A stretch of DNA of 64,000 bases, taken from NCBI RefSeq assembly GCF_963676685.1, contig NC_092354.1:21546193-21610192 (forward strand), read 5' to 3'. The position numbers were made by a program, and so were the translations under genes. Below, piece after piece: positions 36,367-48,480 of this stretch. The notes below the pieces were generated by a model, which had not been told where the DNA came from, did no database searches, and worked only from the letters and a program-made list of their open reading frames with translations. This stretch comes from Mytilus edulis (Eukaryota; Mollusca; Bivalvia; Mytilida; Mytilidae). Numbering within the stretch: position 1 is the first letter of the stretch; every line of letters begins with the position of its first letter.

Positions 36367-36675
36367 TTAGAAGGTGGAATGCATGGATTCTATATCAGCA
36401 TGGTCTAATATTGTTGTACAACTAGTATATGTGTTTGTCGTAATTATATTTTTAATTAAATTACTTTGATAGCTTTTTGATACCTCTGTTGATAATACTG
36501 TTGCATTCAGTTTCATCAAAAGTACAGTGGCTGATATTAGAATTTTAGAATGTCTGCTTATTACATCAGCATCCTCTAATATTGTTTTACTGCTACATGA
36601 AGTATAGGTGTCAGTCAGTTATATGTTTGTTACTTCTTTTTTATAGCCGTTTCTTTTTATAATGATGCTAAATGA

Positions 36676-36990
36676 ATATAAAGAAAGATGTAGTATGATT
36701 GCCAATGAGACAACTCTCCATAAGAGACCAAAATAACACAGAAATTAATTATAGGTCACCGCACGGCCTTCGACAATAAGCAAAGACCATACCACATAGT
36801 CAGCTATAAAAGGCCCCGAAATGACAATGTAAAACAATTCAAACGAGAAAACTAACGGCCTAATGTATGTACAAAAATTAAACGAAAAACAAATATGTAA
36901 CACATTTAAACGACAACCACTGAATTTCAGGCTCCAGACTTCGGACAAACACAAACATAAAGAATGTGGCGGGGTTAAACATGAAGTTTC
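36676..36990 (+). repeat. mussel SINE-like repeat
   Basis: Long copy ending in the GAATGTGGCGGGGTTAAACA segment. Confidence 0.85.
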
Positions 36991-37385
36991 CACTGAAGTA
37001 AATTGGCTAATATTAGAACGCACGAATTCTCTAGCATCACTGTCTACAATTGTTTTAATACATACTCTATTATAGTGTTTGTGTATGTCATATGTATATA
37101 TGAAGAAGTAGTTAATGAGATAGTTATTTTTTAATCCTGAATTGTCTTAATTCCTGATACACACACACACATACACACCCACTGAAAACCCTGTCATGCC
37201 AATCATGTGTCTACATTGTATCTCGAATCGACGTTTACAATTGCAATAATTTTGCCTTATGAATATGAATATGGTGTTTTGGCAGATCTTTTGTAAAGTC
37301 TCTGGGATTTTTTCTTGTGTTTCTACACTGGGGATTTAAAGCTTTAACATTATAAAGGTCACAGACACCTCAATTGTTCAATGGA

Positions 37386-37530
37386 TATAGGAAGATGTGG
37401 CATGAGTGCCAATGAGACAACTCTCCATCTAAGCCACAATTTATAAAGGTAAACCGTTGTAGGTCAAGGTACGGTCTTCAATACAGAGCCAAGCTATAAA
37501 GGGCCCCAAAAAAGACCATTTAATAAGCTC
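37386..37530 (+). repeat. SINE-like repeat, variant subfamily
   Basis: GAAGATGTGGCATGAGTGCC to AAAGGGCCCC; the subfamily of 31845 and 43120. Confidence 0.8.
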
Positions 37531-38522
37531 TTGTAAAAGTATTAACAGAAATACCTCACTCAAGAAAATTCATAAAAGTATGTCCATAAATACTGACAAT
37601 AATCAACCATCTGAACGAAGAGAAAACAACTGTCTTATTCCGGTTTGGTACATGTACATGTTTTTTCCGAAGAAAAGGTGTGTTAAACCTGGTTTTAAAG
37701 CTAGCCTAAACTACCTAGGTACATGTATAGTGATTTTTAGTCTGTGTCGTGTTTGGTACTTTAAAAACAGATTTATTCTTTAGATAAAAAGAACCATCAT
37801 TTATCAAATGATCAACAGGTTTCAATGATAAGACTGTTTAATTAGACAGATCTAGCATGTTTCATGTAAAAATTATTTACTTAATATGTATAAAAGTCAT
37901 AATAGCAAACAGTCCATTTTATAGTCTATAAAAACATGAACAACACATTACATTTCAAAACACATACTACATATTTTGATATGTTTAACGTCAAACTTGT
38001 TGTTATTCTAATTAATCTCTGTCCATATCACATTTTACAGTAACTGTCCACTTGTTTAAGCAGATTTATATCAGAGTTCACAACTTTCAGGAACATGATA
38101 TCAAAACGAATCCGACTACTTGCACTATTTTTAAAAACAGTAACGTGTTTCATGTTTTAAATTCTAAAATCAAACAACGTATAAAAAAATACTTCCGACA
38201 ACTTTTTTTAATACAGTAAGTAAACGTGTTTCATGTTTAAATCCTAAAAGCAAACAACTAAAATAAATGTATTAAATGAAACACTAAAAACACAAAGTAT
38301 TAAATCCATATCTAACAATACCATATTTTGACTAAATAAGATTATATGCTAATATTTTTTCAATCTATTGGCGTCATAATTGAAAGACAGCGTTCGTTAA
38401 TATCATCATGACAACACCGCTTTCGTATGAGATTCAAAATGTTTGGCCTTCTGAGAATATACAGTAAACATTGAATATGTTTGAACCGCTTGCACTATAT
38501 ACTTGAACGTTTGATTATTATC
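37531..38522. other. non-coding; likely 3' UTR of the PPxY gene at its right side
   Basis: 38130-38180 and 38210-38260 hold two similar segments (ACGTGTTTCATGTTT). No coding sequence. A TTTATT (minus-strand AATAAA) lies near 37770, too distant to be convincing. Confidence 0.4.
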
Positions 38523-39164
38523 CTATGTCTGAAAAACCTCGTCGTAATCTGGAGGAAGGTCATCGTTACCATAGAAACAGTCGTCGTAATCTGGCGGCAT
38601 TAAATCATCCACATGGAGGCTACTTTTGTCATCGAAATCGACTTTTGATTGGATCCGAGGTATCCCGAACATACTGAATGATGTAACACCAAGCACTGAC
38701 ATTGAACCTTCAGATGACCGTGTTGTCTTGTACACGTTGAAAACAATGTCATTTTCAATAGGATGGGTTGTTAAATCGCTTACTCGGGAAAGTCCGGGAC
38801 ACTCTTCGTCAATAATCGTGTTCGCCATATGCAAATTAGCTTTCCGTCTCCAATCTTTCCATTCCTGTATTTTAGCAATGTCATAGGTATCATCACCCGG
38901 CCATTTGTGAATATTTGTAATAGATTTGTAAAAATTATAACTGTCTTCTCGTTTTACGTCAGAAGTATTACGAGACGAAGTCGAGTGAGAAGAAAAACAT
39001 GTTTTGATTCCGACATCAGAAGGTCTCGGGTTACATCCACTACTTTTGTTTATTCTTAGTAACACATGTTCCGGATATCTTGTATTGTCGTCTAACTGTA
39101 TAACGAATTGTCTTGTACTAGGAATATTGTCAAAACTCTGTGAAGATACTACTGCAGCTGCCAT
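38523..39164 (-). CDS. unrecognised 213-aa protein with two C-terminal PPxY motifs
   Basis: This is a single coding exon on the minus strand, ATG at 39164 to TAG at 38523. It is less AT-rich than its surroundings and has balanced codon use, which supports a real gene. I do not recognise the family. The N-terminal third (TRQFVIQLDDNTRYPEHVLL) is sheet-like. Residues 40-75 are Ser-rich and disordered. 97-120 holds a charged helix with WKDWRRKA. The C-terminus carries two acidic PPDYD motifs, at 190-194 and 204-208. PPxY is the ligand of WW domains, for example in NEDD4-type ubiquitin ligases and YAP-type adaptors. No signal peptide or membrane segment is visible, so a cytosolic adaptor or ligase substrate is the simplest reading. 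An acceptor (TTATTTTTACAG) at 39243-39244 defines a 5' UTR exon edge, so at least one upstream non-coding exon exists. Confidence 0.75.
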   Translation of the reverse strand: MAAAVVSSQSFDNIPSTRQFVIQLDDNTRYPEHVLLRINKSSGCNPRPSDVGIKTCFSSHSTSSRNTSDVKREDSYNFYKSITNIHKWPGDDTYDIAKIQEWKDWRRKANLHMANTIIDEECPGLSRVSDLTTHPIENDIVFNVYKTTRSSEGSMSVLGVTSFSMFGIPRIQSKVDFDDKSSLHVDDLMPPDYDDCFYGNDDLPPDYDEVFQT

Positions 39165-39242
39165 TTTGAAAACAAATAAATCTAGTTATTCCACTTCCTG
39201 CCTGATTCTGAATCAACACATTGTCTGCTTTAACTTGAGAAC
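39165..39242 (-). other. 5' UTR part of the PPxY gene exon
   Basis: It lies between the acceptor AG (39243-39244) and the ATG at 39164. No upstream in-frame ATG. Confidence 0.6.
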
Positions 39243-39369
39243 CTGTAAAAATAAGGAAAATAACAGATTAATATAGACGAACGTCAATAAGTTTAAAAAG
39301 AATTAATGGAAAATACATTCCGAAAATCGAGTGGTTTTGGTATTCTTTTTTCTATATTCATCTTAAATG

Positions 39370-39425
39370 TGGTTCGGTAGGGAACCGAACTCTCGAGCTC
39401 TCGCAATAGAGCCACGCACACTACT
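39370..39425 (-). other. tRNA-like remnant (possible SINE head)
   Basis: On the minus strand GCTCGAGAGTTCGGTTCCC and CTACCGAACCAC resemble a T-arm with a B-box and its closing strand, preceded by GTGGCTCTATTGCGAGAGC. No anticodon arm or acceptor stem can be assembled, so I do not call a tRNA. Confidence 0.3.
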
Positions 39426-40000
39426 TATTTCAATGACAGAACTAATTTTTTTCTTCGAATGACAGCTATTTAGATGGATTGCTATATTTTTAAGTTCTAC
39501 ATGTATTTAATCATAATAATTATGCAATGTAGCTCATACATCATTGGCATTCAAATATTCAGTTTTGAGCGTTCCTGATTAATGTTAATTTAGAAAAGCG
39601 CTTTGAACGCATGAAATTTATAACGTGATCCTTTTTTAAACATTTTTATGACTTCTTAGTCGAAAAAAGAATATACAAATACATGTATACAAAATCATCA
39701 TAGGTATCAACAGTCCCTTGTTGACCTACATCCGTCCACCATTTTTACTCCTTACGTTATGTTACAGTGTTTAAGAACTCTAATTTGGTCAAGATTAAAG
39801 TTCATTAAATTTCAATCTTGTTCTGTACTGAGTTTATTGTGATAACAAATGAGTATATTACAATGGATCATAAGACAGAACTCTTGATTGTCCTTTGGAA
39901 TGAATTTCAAGCTAAGAGTATTTTTTTTAAATTTCAAAAGTTTATAGCTAATAGTAAATTAATTCTTAAATTTTAGTGTTAACTACAACACACCCGTGAT
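39426..40000. other. non-coding AT-rich stretch
   Basis: Nothing recognisable. Confidence 0.45.
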
Positions 40001-40200
40001 ATCGCGGGTCCGTGACTGAATTAAAGTATATAACTATATGTGTATGCCTTATTTTAGTATTGGTATTGTCATCTGATAAAGTCATGTCGATTATAAGATG
40101 CACAGTTTTCTCTGCTTTTTAAGTCTTTCTGTTTGAACCCGTCGAACTGGAACCTATCAATTATTGATAATATTAATTACTTGGAAAACAAAGAATGGAG
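40001..40200 (+). repeat. interspersed repeat shared with 55345-55560
   Basis: Both contain AACACACCCGTGATATC, ACTGAATTAAAGTATATAAC, TTGGTATTGTCATCTGATAA and TTCTGTTTGAACCCGTCGA. The two copies agree over roughly 200 bp. Confidence 0.85.
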
Positions 40201-40215
40201 TATTTTTTGAATGTA

Positions 40216-40740
40216 GGACAGAAAGTCACAGGACAAAAAGTCACAGACAAAAAGTCACGGACAAAAAGTCACAGGACAAAAAGTCACAGGACAAAAAGTC
40301 ACAATTCATTTTTTCTGAATTTTTTCTTTGAATAAAAAAACACTTATTTCTACAAAAACATTTATGTATTTTTCTTGAACTATTGTATATAAACCAACAT
40401 TGTAAACAAAATTTATCCAAAAAATATCAAAGATGATCAAATAATTGTTAAAAAAAACAAAATGTCAACGTGGCTTTGCACTTAAATGGCTTCATGGGGC
40501 CAAAAAATATACCCTTTGCATGATTAAAATTAAATAAATCTTCATTTTTCAAGTATAATGACACATTTCCTACACTTAAATATGAATAAATGTATTAAAA
40601 AGTAAATATTTCAAGATATTTCTCTTATATATTCAAATAATTGTCAACAAACTACTTGTGACTTTTTGTCCTGTGACTTTTTGTCCTATCAAATTTGTGA
40701 CTTTATGTCCTGTGACTTTTTGTCCTGTGACTTTCTGTCC
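40216..40740. mobile_element. foldback element with tandem-repeat arms
   Basis: The left arm (40216-40310) is about six units of ACAGGACAAAAAGTC, starting GGACAGAAAGTC. The right arm (40658-40740) holds five inverted units, ending GACTTTCTGTCC. The middle is AT-rich and non-coding. No target duplication was identified. Confidence 0.8.
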
Positions 40741-42556
40741 GTTTACCGACTTATTAACGGTCAATGTTGTCTTTTTTTGTAGGCGATCCTAGTTGTCAGC
40801 CCCAGTTGTCCTGCACCCGATTATTTGTATTGAAAGACTTCACGTGTTATCAGAGACTCTATAGAAGGTTTACAGCCTTTTAGAAAAATAATATAAATAC
40901 CATAAGAAGTCTTTATTAACTAGTTTTGGACTTTAGGTATCATAGATTCAAATGTGTATTTTAAACGGTCAACAAATTTATTATTGGCTAGAGGCGTCTT
41001 TCGATTAAAATCTAATTGGAATAATTTATGTGATTTTTTAGGTCTTTTTTTTTTTGCACACCATTATTCTCTTCTTATTATTTTAATTTTTTGATCGGTT
41101 TTACCCTTTTCTTTATTTTGTTTTGTCTGTATTTCTGTAGTTTTTGTCTACAAGTCTTAAAATATCATGTTTACCCTCATGTAAGGGAAACAATTACATG
41201 TAAAATTGGACCTACATGTACATTATCAATAAAGATGACGTTGCAAAAGAAAATGTTTTCATTAGAGAATTCAAACAGCGAAATATTGATTTAGGCCTGA
41301 GACTACTATAACACAGTGTGTTATAGTAGTCTCAATTTAGGCCAAACAAAAATATAATATAGTTCTGTTCCTGTCTCCCTAAATTGTTCCAGTATGATCA
41401 CTGATGATAAGATCATCGCATTTTAGTAAAGTATTGTTTAAGTCAAGAACAATTCCCTTCGTAATTTGTGTGAAGTTTTTAAAATTAAATAAAGTAGGCT
41501 ATTACTCCTATTTATCATATTTTCTGTCCGGGGGCAGGAAACAGGTATACATATTTTATTTTACCTTACTAGTCATCCTAAATGGTAAAACTGTAGGTTT
41601 TGTCTTAAAGCTTCCATTTAAAAAAATAATTAAGAGATGAAACTGAGTGGTAAAAAAAGTAGAAATATACAATGTAGTGCATGCATTAATGCCTCACAAT
41701 CTCTGCACTGTTTTAGATGACAAAGCAAGAAGCCAAAAGCATATGCACCATCTTTTTATTGTTGCTCTTCGTCTCAAATTTACCTACAATGATTACGTAT
41801 TTTTGCAAGAAAAAAAACTTACCTTTATGCAATTTTATCCAAATTTACCAAACAATGTTTATTGATGTCTTTGTGTGGCCAGTAGTTAATTGAGGGGTCG
41901 ATATTGGTATTTAGTATTTACCGAACCATATGGCTTCCTCTCATCCAATCAAAATCGATAGATTTGTGTATATTCGATCATAAATTAGCTTCGTCAAAAG
42001 TTGACAAGTTTGACAAAATAGAAATTATTAGAGCATTACAATTACGTAATATTTTTGAAAGGGACTTAAAAATACGATTACGCAATCGCGAAAATCTTGG
42101 TTAATAGGTATTAGTAGGTAATCGGGTCATAAATCAACAGACGACAGTGACGTGATTATTGACAAACAATACAAATCTGTTATCTTGTATTATCAATGAT
42201 ATATCAGTGTCAATGATCCGGATCTGACGGATAAGGAAGATAAATTGTAGAAAAAAATATTGTGATGAAAATTTGTTTTGATAAGATGGTAATAATTACT
42301 TTGACAACATACTAAACCGGGAAATAGATAGCGTGTTCAATTTATGGTTTCATTAGTCCATAGATAAATTAAGCCATGCATTTTTGATTTATATAAGCTT
42401 CGGAGATCAAAAGAATTAAATTTCGATGAATTTTAATTTTCAATGAAATACAATCTACATATTTCTGCAGATCTATTAAGCATAATTTATAGCTTCTCAT
42501 ATCAGCAGTAAAAGAATTTGATTTGAATATAAATGCGAAAAAAGAGGGGAAGGGGA
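40741..42556. other. non-coding; one perfect palindrome
   Basis: 41298-41315 and 41317-41334 are exact 18-bp inverted arms (TGAGACTACTATAACACA). Several short plus frames between 41091 and 42104 have no splice context or recognisable motifs. Confidence 0.5.
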
Positions 42557-42682
42557 ATTTATTTTTATTTTTATCTTTTATTTTTTATTATTTTTTTTTA
42601 ATCTATTTACTTATTAATTTATTTTTTTAATTTTTTTTTTTTTTTAAATTTTGATATTTTTTTTTTTTTTTTATAATTTGTT
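42557..42682. repeat. T-rich low-complexity tract
   Basis: Almost pure T and A with runs of up to about 15 T. Confidence 0.9.
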
Positions 42683-43119
42683 TTTTAAACTTGTCAGTCA
42701 CACACACTGATACAAGGTTAAGGCCAAGGTCTTGCCAAGGTAAAGGCCAAACCACAAAATTCACTAGGGCGTATGATTTAAAAAGAAAATACATTATACT
42801 AGTATTTATTTTAATTAACTGATTTCATTCGGTTTGGAAAATGAGATTTTTAAAGCAGAGCTCTATAAGTTAATACAATACACAGGTTGAAATATGTCTA
42901 CGATAATATTACTTCAGACAAAATCGATCAATCGGTCTCTTGATTAAGAAAATCGGAAAAATAAGTAGAATTAGCAATAAACATGTCATGGTTTGCATAT
43001 GTGATCATATTTGTCAGTAAATGAATTGTTAAACATAAAAGTGGCATGGTCAGTGTCACTCTGTATTTCGGACGAATTGACATGGTCACATACAAACATT
43101 TCTGAAATTGAATACCTAG

Positions 43120-43400
43120 ACATAAGAAGTTGTGTATTAGTGCCAATGAGACAACTCTCCATCCAAGTCACAATTTGTAAAAAGTAGATCATTATAGGTC
43201 AAAATATTCTGTTCAACACGGAGCCTATGTTTACACTGTAACATATAAAGGGCCCCAAAAATGACTAGTGAAAAACCATGATTTAACGGTAAAACCAACA
43301 GTATATTAAAAACGAGAAACGAGAAACACTATCATGAACAACATCAACAAAAGACAACCACTGAAAATCAGGACAGGTGCAAACAAATATAACGGGTTTA
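43120..43400 (+). repeat. SINE-like repeat, variant subfamily
   Basis: GAGACAACTCTCCATCCAAG, TTCAACACGGAGCC, AAAGGGCCCCAAAA and AAAGACAACCACTGAAAATC. Confidence 0.75.
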
Positions 43401-44137
43401 AACGTTTTAATAATGCATTATTAAAGAAATCCTTAAATATATACTCAGAAAAATTCGTTAATAATCATAACTTCAAGAGCGGATTTTTTAGAAAGGGGCA
43501 TTACACCAAAAAAAATATTATTCAAAAATACGATTCTAAACAAGGATTTGTATAGTAAACTATACTATACACATCCTTGTTTTAACCAACACGTAATTTT
43601 TTTAGGAAATGAGTAACAATTTTATATTAAACTTTATACAGCACTATACGGGTGTGTCTCATCAATATTAATATTAAATAAATTAAATGAAGAAAAAAAT
43701 GTATGTGGCAAAATAATATTTGCTGCTACTTTAAACGGGAAATTCCATTTAATTTCAATACAGTTTTTCAAAGATTTCTCACAGTACTGAACTTCTGAAC
43801 CTATTCATTCGGAACAAAGGAACTTAACTGTATAAAATGATATAATTGTAGATCAATTTCCATTGAATTTTCGGTGCCTTTTAAATAGTTCCTTTCTTGC
43901 ATAATTAATGTTAGGAAATTACAGGAGAAAGTCATTACACCTTCAATAAACCGAAAGTCTTAGTCATCATTCTCCGATAATTGATGTTTATAACGTTTTC
44001 CTGTAAGTTTTAAATGACCTTTAATTTTATTTTAACCTTGTCTTCCATCTTTTATGGACTATTAAAGCAATAATAAAGTGAAGTCAAATAGAGAAATAAT
44101 AAATTGGTTTAAGGATAAAGTGTATCCGATAAATTAT
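43401..44137. other. non-coding; one hairpin
   Basis: 43538-43583 is an imperfect palindrome (AAACAAGGATTTGTATAGTA and partner). Otherwise AT-rich. Confidence 0.5.
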
Positions 44138-44141
44138 TTAA

Positions 44142-44533
44142 GGATGTTGGCTACTCTGTTAAAAAATAACAAGCTTTTTAAAAGACTGTTATGAATTGAT
44201 AGTATATAAATAAAGAAACTAAAAAAGAAGAAGAAAAAAATGAAGGGTCCGTGTGCTCGTTTTCGAGATATAAGCCATTGAAAATTTGGCGGGAAATAAA
44301 TTTCTCTAGATTTTTCATATATTTAACATTGGCACCTTATCTGTTTCAAAAGCTATGAAAAAATAACAAGAATTTTATAAAATTTTGAAATATGGCTTTT
44401 CAAGCTTTATGTTATAAAATTATGAAAAGAAAAGTAGGTATTAGTGGGCAAATTTTTTAATGACAATACATGGATAAAACCAGAGGATTCCGAAAATCTG
44501 GCAAAAAATCAAAAAATGGAGGAGCAAACATCC
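44142..44533 (+). mobile_element. TTAA-type MITE, GGATGTT family
   Basis: TTAA at 44138-44141 and 44534-44537 flanks GGATGTTGGCTACTC on the left and GGAGCAAACATCC on the right. The interior has CGTTTTCGAGATATAAGCC and GGCGGGAAATAAAT, also found reversed at 9790-10100. Confidence 0.8.
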
Positions 44534-44562
44534 TTAACTCAATAGAGACGGCACAGAACACA

Positions 44563-44710
44563 CGAGGGAGTTAACTCTTTTAAAATCAGCTGAACGTTTT
44601 AATCACATACTATTAGTAAAGAAAAATCAAGCTTCTCAATTATCACAATACGTGTTTTTCAAACTACGGTATATTTACGAATTCATTCCTGTAAATTATG
44701 TGCTTTCACT
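44563..44710 (+). repeat. piece of GGTGGTACC MITE-related sequence
   Basis: GGGAGTTAACTCTTTTAAAA, CAGCTGAACGTTTTAATCAC and AAATCAAGCTTCTCAAT match 23609-23735 and in part 61900-61941. Confidence 0.65.
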
Positions 44711-45048
44711 TTTTATTAACTTTTCAACAGGTCAGAGGTCATATTTTGTCAAAATTTTAAAATTAAACTTTACTTGGTAGCTGAATTCACGCTACAATCT
44801 AGACATAAGGTAACGACCATTCTAATTTTTATTGGGGGCATGGGCCTTTCTCGTGACGGTATTTTTTCTCTCACGCAATAGTCGGGTCAAAATAAGATAG
44901 CATATTCATAAAAATTAAGACACAACAATGAAATACGGCATATTACCTACAAGACATCAAATGTCTAAATATTCATATAACTAATAACTATAATTACTAT
45001 GAAAAAGTCAATAAATCACTTCGAACATTGAATTATTACATATGTATA

Positions 45049-45208
45049 CAGTGAAACCTGACTAAACCGAACCCTTTCGGGACTTGATATTTTGCTCGGT
45101 TTCATCAGGTTCACAATGCATAAAATGTGATATGATTGGTCTTCAGAACAAGTTTGGATTAGACAGGTTTCTGGTTTATTCAGGGTTCGGTTTTATCAGG
45201 TTTCACTG
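45049..45208 (+). mobile_element. pogo/Tc1-like MITE, copy 7
   Basis: Complete ends with TA on both sides and an internal deletion of about 17 bp after TCGGTTT. Confidence 0.9.
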
Positions 45209-45483
45209 TATAATTGAAAAATAGTTTGATCTATAAACAGTTATCTTTTGCATGTTCAATATCTGTTTTCCCCTCTAAGCGAATGTTAGAGGAAATATGG
45301 GATTTGACTGATTAGTTGTTATTTTTGTGCAAACATTATATAAAATAAACAGTCGACCGTAGGCCTTAAAACATGACTACTAGTATATATGTCTGTCAAA
45401 GATAAAAACTTTAAAAAGTTCAGAAAATTCACTATTCCTGTGAATAGTATAGTGTTCTGTAAACGTATGTACAAGAGAGACAC

Positions 45484-45755
45484 AATATGAGGGGGAGAAT
45501 AGGGGTAAGGGAGACAGGGAGAAAGGGGGTGGGAGAAAGGAGAAAGGAGAGGAAGGCTGGGAGAAAGGAGAAAAAGTTGGAGAAAGGAGAAAAAATAAAA
45601 TATCTCTCCTTTTAAAAAAATTTCTAATATTTCAAGAAAAAATATCTCAAAAGGAGATGTTTTATTCTAATGGGAGAAAGGAGAACGGGGGTAGGAGAAA
45701 GGAGAAGAGGGGTGGGAGAAGGGAGAAGGGTACCCCCTGTCCCCCCTCAAATATA
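45484..45755 (+). repeat. polypurine GGGAGAAAGGAGAA tract
   Basis: Two blocks (45484-45597 and 45669-45735) of imperfect 10-14 bp repeats with nearly no pyrimidines. They are separated by a small inverted piece, TCTCCTTTT..AAAAGGAGA. Confidence 0.85.
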
Positions 45756-45884
45756 CCAAAGGGATATTCAAACTCTGTAGCCAATGACAAACTGACAATG
45801 CAATGTCTTAAAGAATGACAAAGAAAATTCACTCAACAGTCAACTAAACACAACTAAAAAAACTTTAACTTAAAAAAAAACCTT

Positions 45885-46200
45885 GAGACATGCACCTAGC
45901 TGTCCTAAGTCAGGAACCTGATGTTAAGTGGTTGTCGTTTGTTGATGTGGTTCATAAATATTTCTCGCTTCTCGTTTTTTTTTATATATAATTTAGATCG
46001 TTGGTTTTTCCTGTACATATTTGGATGGTTTTCACTAGTCATTTTTTGGGCCCTTTATAGCTTGCTGTTCGATGTGAGCCAAGGCTCCGTGTTGAAGACC
46101 GTAATTTGACCTATACATTTTTGTAATGGTTTACTTTTACAAATTATGACCCGGATGGAGAGTTGTCTCATTGGCACTTAAACCACATCTTCTTATATCT
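45885..46200 (-). repeat. SINE-like repeat, variant subfamily
   Basis: Reverse copy with AGTGGTTGTCGTTTGTTGAT, GGCCCTTTATAGC, CCGTGTTGAAGACC and GGAGAGTTGTCTCATTGGCA. Confidence 0.8.
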
Positions 46201-46522
46201 ATGAACAAATCCAACATTCATGGTTGAGCTAAGGTGCTTCGGATTGATGTTTTATCCAATCTAAATGCCTAGTATACAAGTTACAACTTCTATTTTCGGT
46301 CGTTGCTGTATAAAAAGTTTTCTTAGATGAAACAATTTGATAATTAGACGAACGCTCTTTGGAAAAGTTGAAAACCACTTGTTGTTTATTTACCTACTTT
46401 TTTTTTTTTATTATTTTTGTTGCTTATAGGTTATAAAATTGAATTGTTTCTATTTCTATTTCTATTTACATTGAATATCATTTTATGTTGATTTGCTCTG
46501 CTTTTACGATATTCAAATGCAA

Positions 46523-46585
46523 CTTTCGGCAATCCTCGGTAGAATCCGCTACTCTCGTACGGAATCGGCCGAGTTGAGACGAATG
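46523..46585 (-). mobile_element. short palindromic element, copy G
   Basis: 63 bp, CTTTCGGCAATCCTCGG to GACGAATG. The flanks TCAAATGCAA and GCATGGCCAT do not match, so this is an older or rearranged copy. Confidence 0.8.
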
Positions 46586-46654
46586 GCATGGCCATATGCA
46601 CGAAACCTACATTTGTTTTATACACGCTTGATAAAAAAGCTTATGTAAAGAAAA

Positions 46655-46830
46655 ATAATGGTCACCGCACAGCCTTCAGCCATGAATAAACCCATCCCGC
46701 ATAGTCAGATATAAAGCCCTGAAATTACAAATGAAACAATATGGAAAATTAAAAAATTTATGTACCGTATAATTTACGAAAAACAAATTTAAAATACAAC
46801 AACAAAAGACAACAACTACCTATAGTATAT
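46655..46830 (+). repeat. mussel SINE-like repeat, degraded
   Basis: GGTCACCGCACAGCCTTCAG and CCGCATAGTCAGATATAAA. Confidence 0.7.
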
Positions 46831-47198
46831 TATAGACAAAAATGGCATGAGAAATTCAGAATGAGGACCACGAGGTCGAGTTTTATTACGGCATACTGGT
46901 AAACTGCAGCTTGTTTCTAATTTTAATCCTCTGTATTTTATTATTTATATGTAAACTATGTTTATTTTGCTGCAATAATGCTGCTGCTTATATATATTAT
47001 TCATCCATTCAATGTAATACTTCTTTGATTTTTGTTTTAAAATACTCCAGAATACTCTAAACCTTTTTAAAACCAAAATGACTGGTCAATACATGTACTT
47101 GTGCATCTATATCCCCCATCAGTATTTTTCAAGGCTTTTCAACATTCCCATGTACATGTACATGTGCATAGTTTACAAATTGAAATCATAAACATGTA
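46831..47198. other. non-coding AT-rich stretch
   Basis: Nothing recognisable. Confidence 0.45.
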
Positions 47199-47375
47199 CA
47201 GTGAAACCTGACTAAACCGAACCCTTTCGGGACTTGAGATTTCGTTCGGTTTTGGCAGGTATTCGGTTTCATCAGGTTCACAATGCATAACATGTGATAT
47301 GATTGGTCTTCAGAACAAGTTTGGATTAGACAGGTTTCCGGTTTATTCAGGGTTCGGTTTAATTAGGTTTCACTG
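47199..47375 (+). mobile_element. pogo/Tc1-like MITE, copy 8
   Basis: Complete 177-bp unit with TA on both sides. A hairpin with perfect 17-bp arms (47385-47401 and 47410-47426) lies just beyond it. Confidence 0.92.
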
Positions 47376-47426
47376 TATCTTCAAAACAGGGACTTTCTAT
47401 AGTCTATAGTATAGAAAGTCCCTGTT

Positions 47427-48311
47427 CAAAATCAAAGCCATGACTTAGCAGGTTTAAATATAGATAAATAATTCAAACCTCAAAATTTCAAAAGTTAAAG
47501 AGCTAGGGGTCAACACGTTTATTAAAGGTTTCATTAGATTATGTATAGATAACATCAAACTTGGTATTGTTCCCTTCTTCGATAACTGTTGATAACGGAT
47601 TATCTAATCTTGAATTTATTCAAATGACCCCTGGTCATGTTTATACTATAAGTAATATTTATCATTTAAAATAAACAAACTGCTAGCACTGTCAACATAA
47701 TATAAGAAGAGATAAATATGATTGCCTGCATGAAAGTCGGTGAAATGGCGGTCAAGTGTTTTTAGAATAATCTCCACAGCAAAACTTTAATATATGCAAA
47801 TTTATGAATAAAGCTATTGCGAGAATAACACGAAAGGACATAATGATAAACAAGTCAGTGAAAAAAAACAGTCAATTTGTTCCAGGGTTTTGTAATTTTG
47901 GCTCAACTTGTCAAAATAGACAAACTTCTAGCTAGCACTATCAACATACTACAAAAGAAAACAAAACACGTATCATTTGCTGCTTGAAAAATCGGTCAAG
48001 TGTTTTAGAATCAAGTCAATTTGGTCCGGGATTTTGCAGTTTTAGCTATAAAATCTTTCAACATAGACAAACTCCTAGCACTATCAACATAATACAAAAG
48101 GAAAAAAATATATATAACGTATGATTTGCTACTTGAAGAAAAAAAATTCGGTCGAGTGATTTTAGAATAATATTCATCAGAATACTTTAAACCAAAATAA
48201 ATGTTTGAAGCAAAATTATCAATAAAGCGACTGCGAGAATAAATACCGAAAAGGACCTACATTAAATGATAAACAGAACAATATCGTCAATTTGTCCCCA
48301 GGGAGTTGCAA
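47427..48311. other. non-coding, diverged direct repeat
   Basis: About 47690-47890, 47900-48020 and 48030-48300 are loose copies of one sequence (CTAGCACTATCAACATA.TAC, TCGGTCAAGTGTTTTAGAAT, CAATTTGTCC.GG). Confidence 0.6.
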
Positions 48312-48480
48312 TCTTGGTTTAAAAAAAGAGGGACGAAAGATACCAAAGGGACAGTCAAACTCATAAATCTAAAACAAACTGACAACGCCATGGCTAAAAA
48401 TGAAAGAGACAAACAGAAAAACAATAGAACACATGACATAACATAGAAAACTAAAGAATAAACAGTGCTGACAAAAAAAA
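48312..48480 (+). repeat. SINE-like repeat, ACCAAAGGGACAGTCAAACT family
   Basis: GGGACGAAAGATACCAAAGG, ACAACGCCATGGCTAAAAAT and AAGAATAAACAGTGCTGAC. Fragments of the same family lie at 17585, 34035 (reverse) and 45768. Confidence 0.7.

Noticed and set aside
39370..39425. tRNA gene
   Set aside because: Only a T-arm-like hairpin and a B-box-like motif are present; no anticodon arm, acceptor stem or complete cloverleaf.
41404..42104. cluster of short plus-strand frames as a gene
   Set aside because: Composition is AT-rich and random-like, no splice sites join them in phase, and no motif is recognisable.
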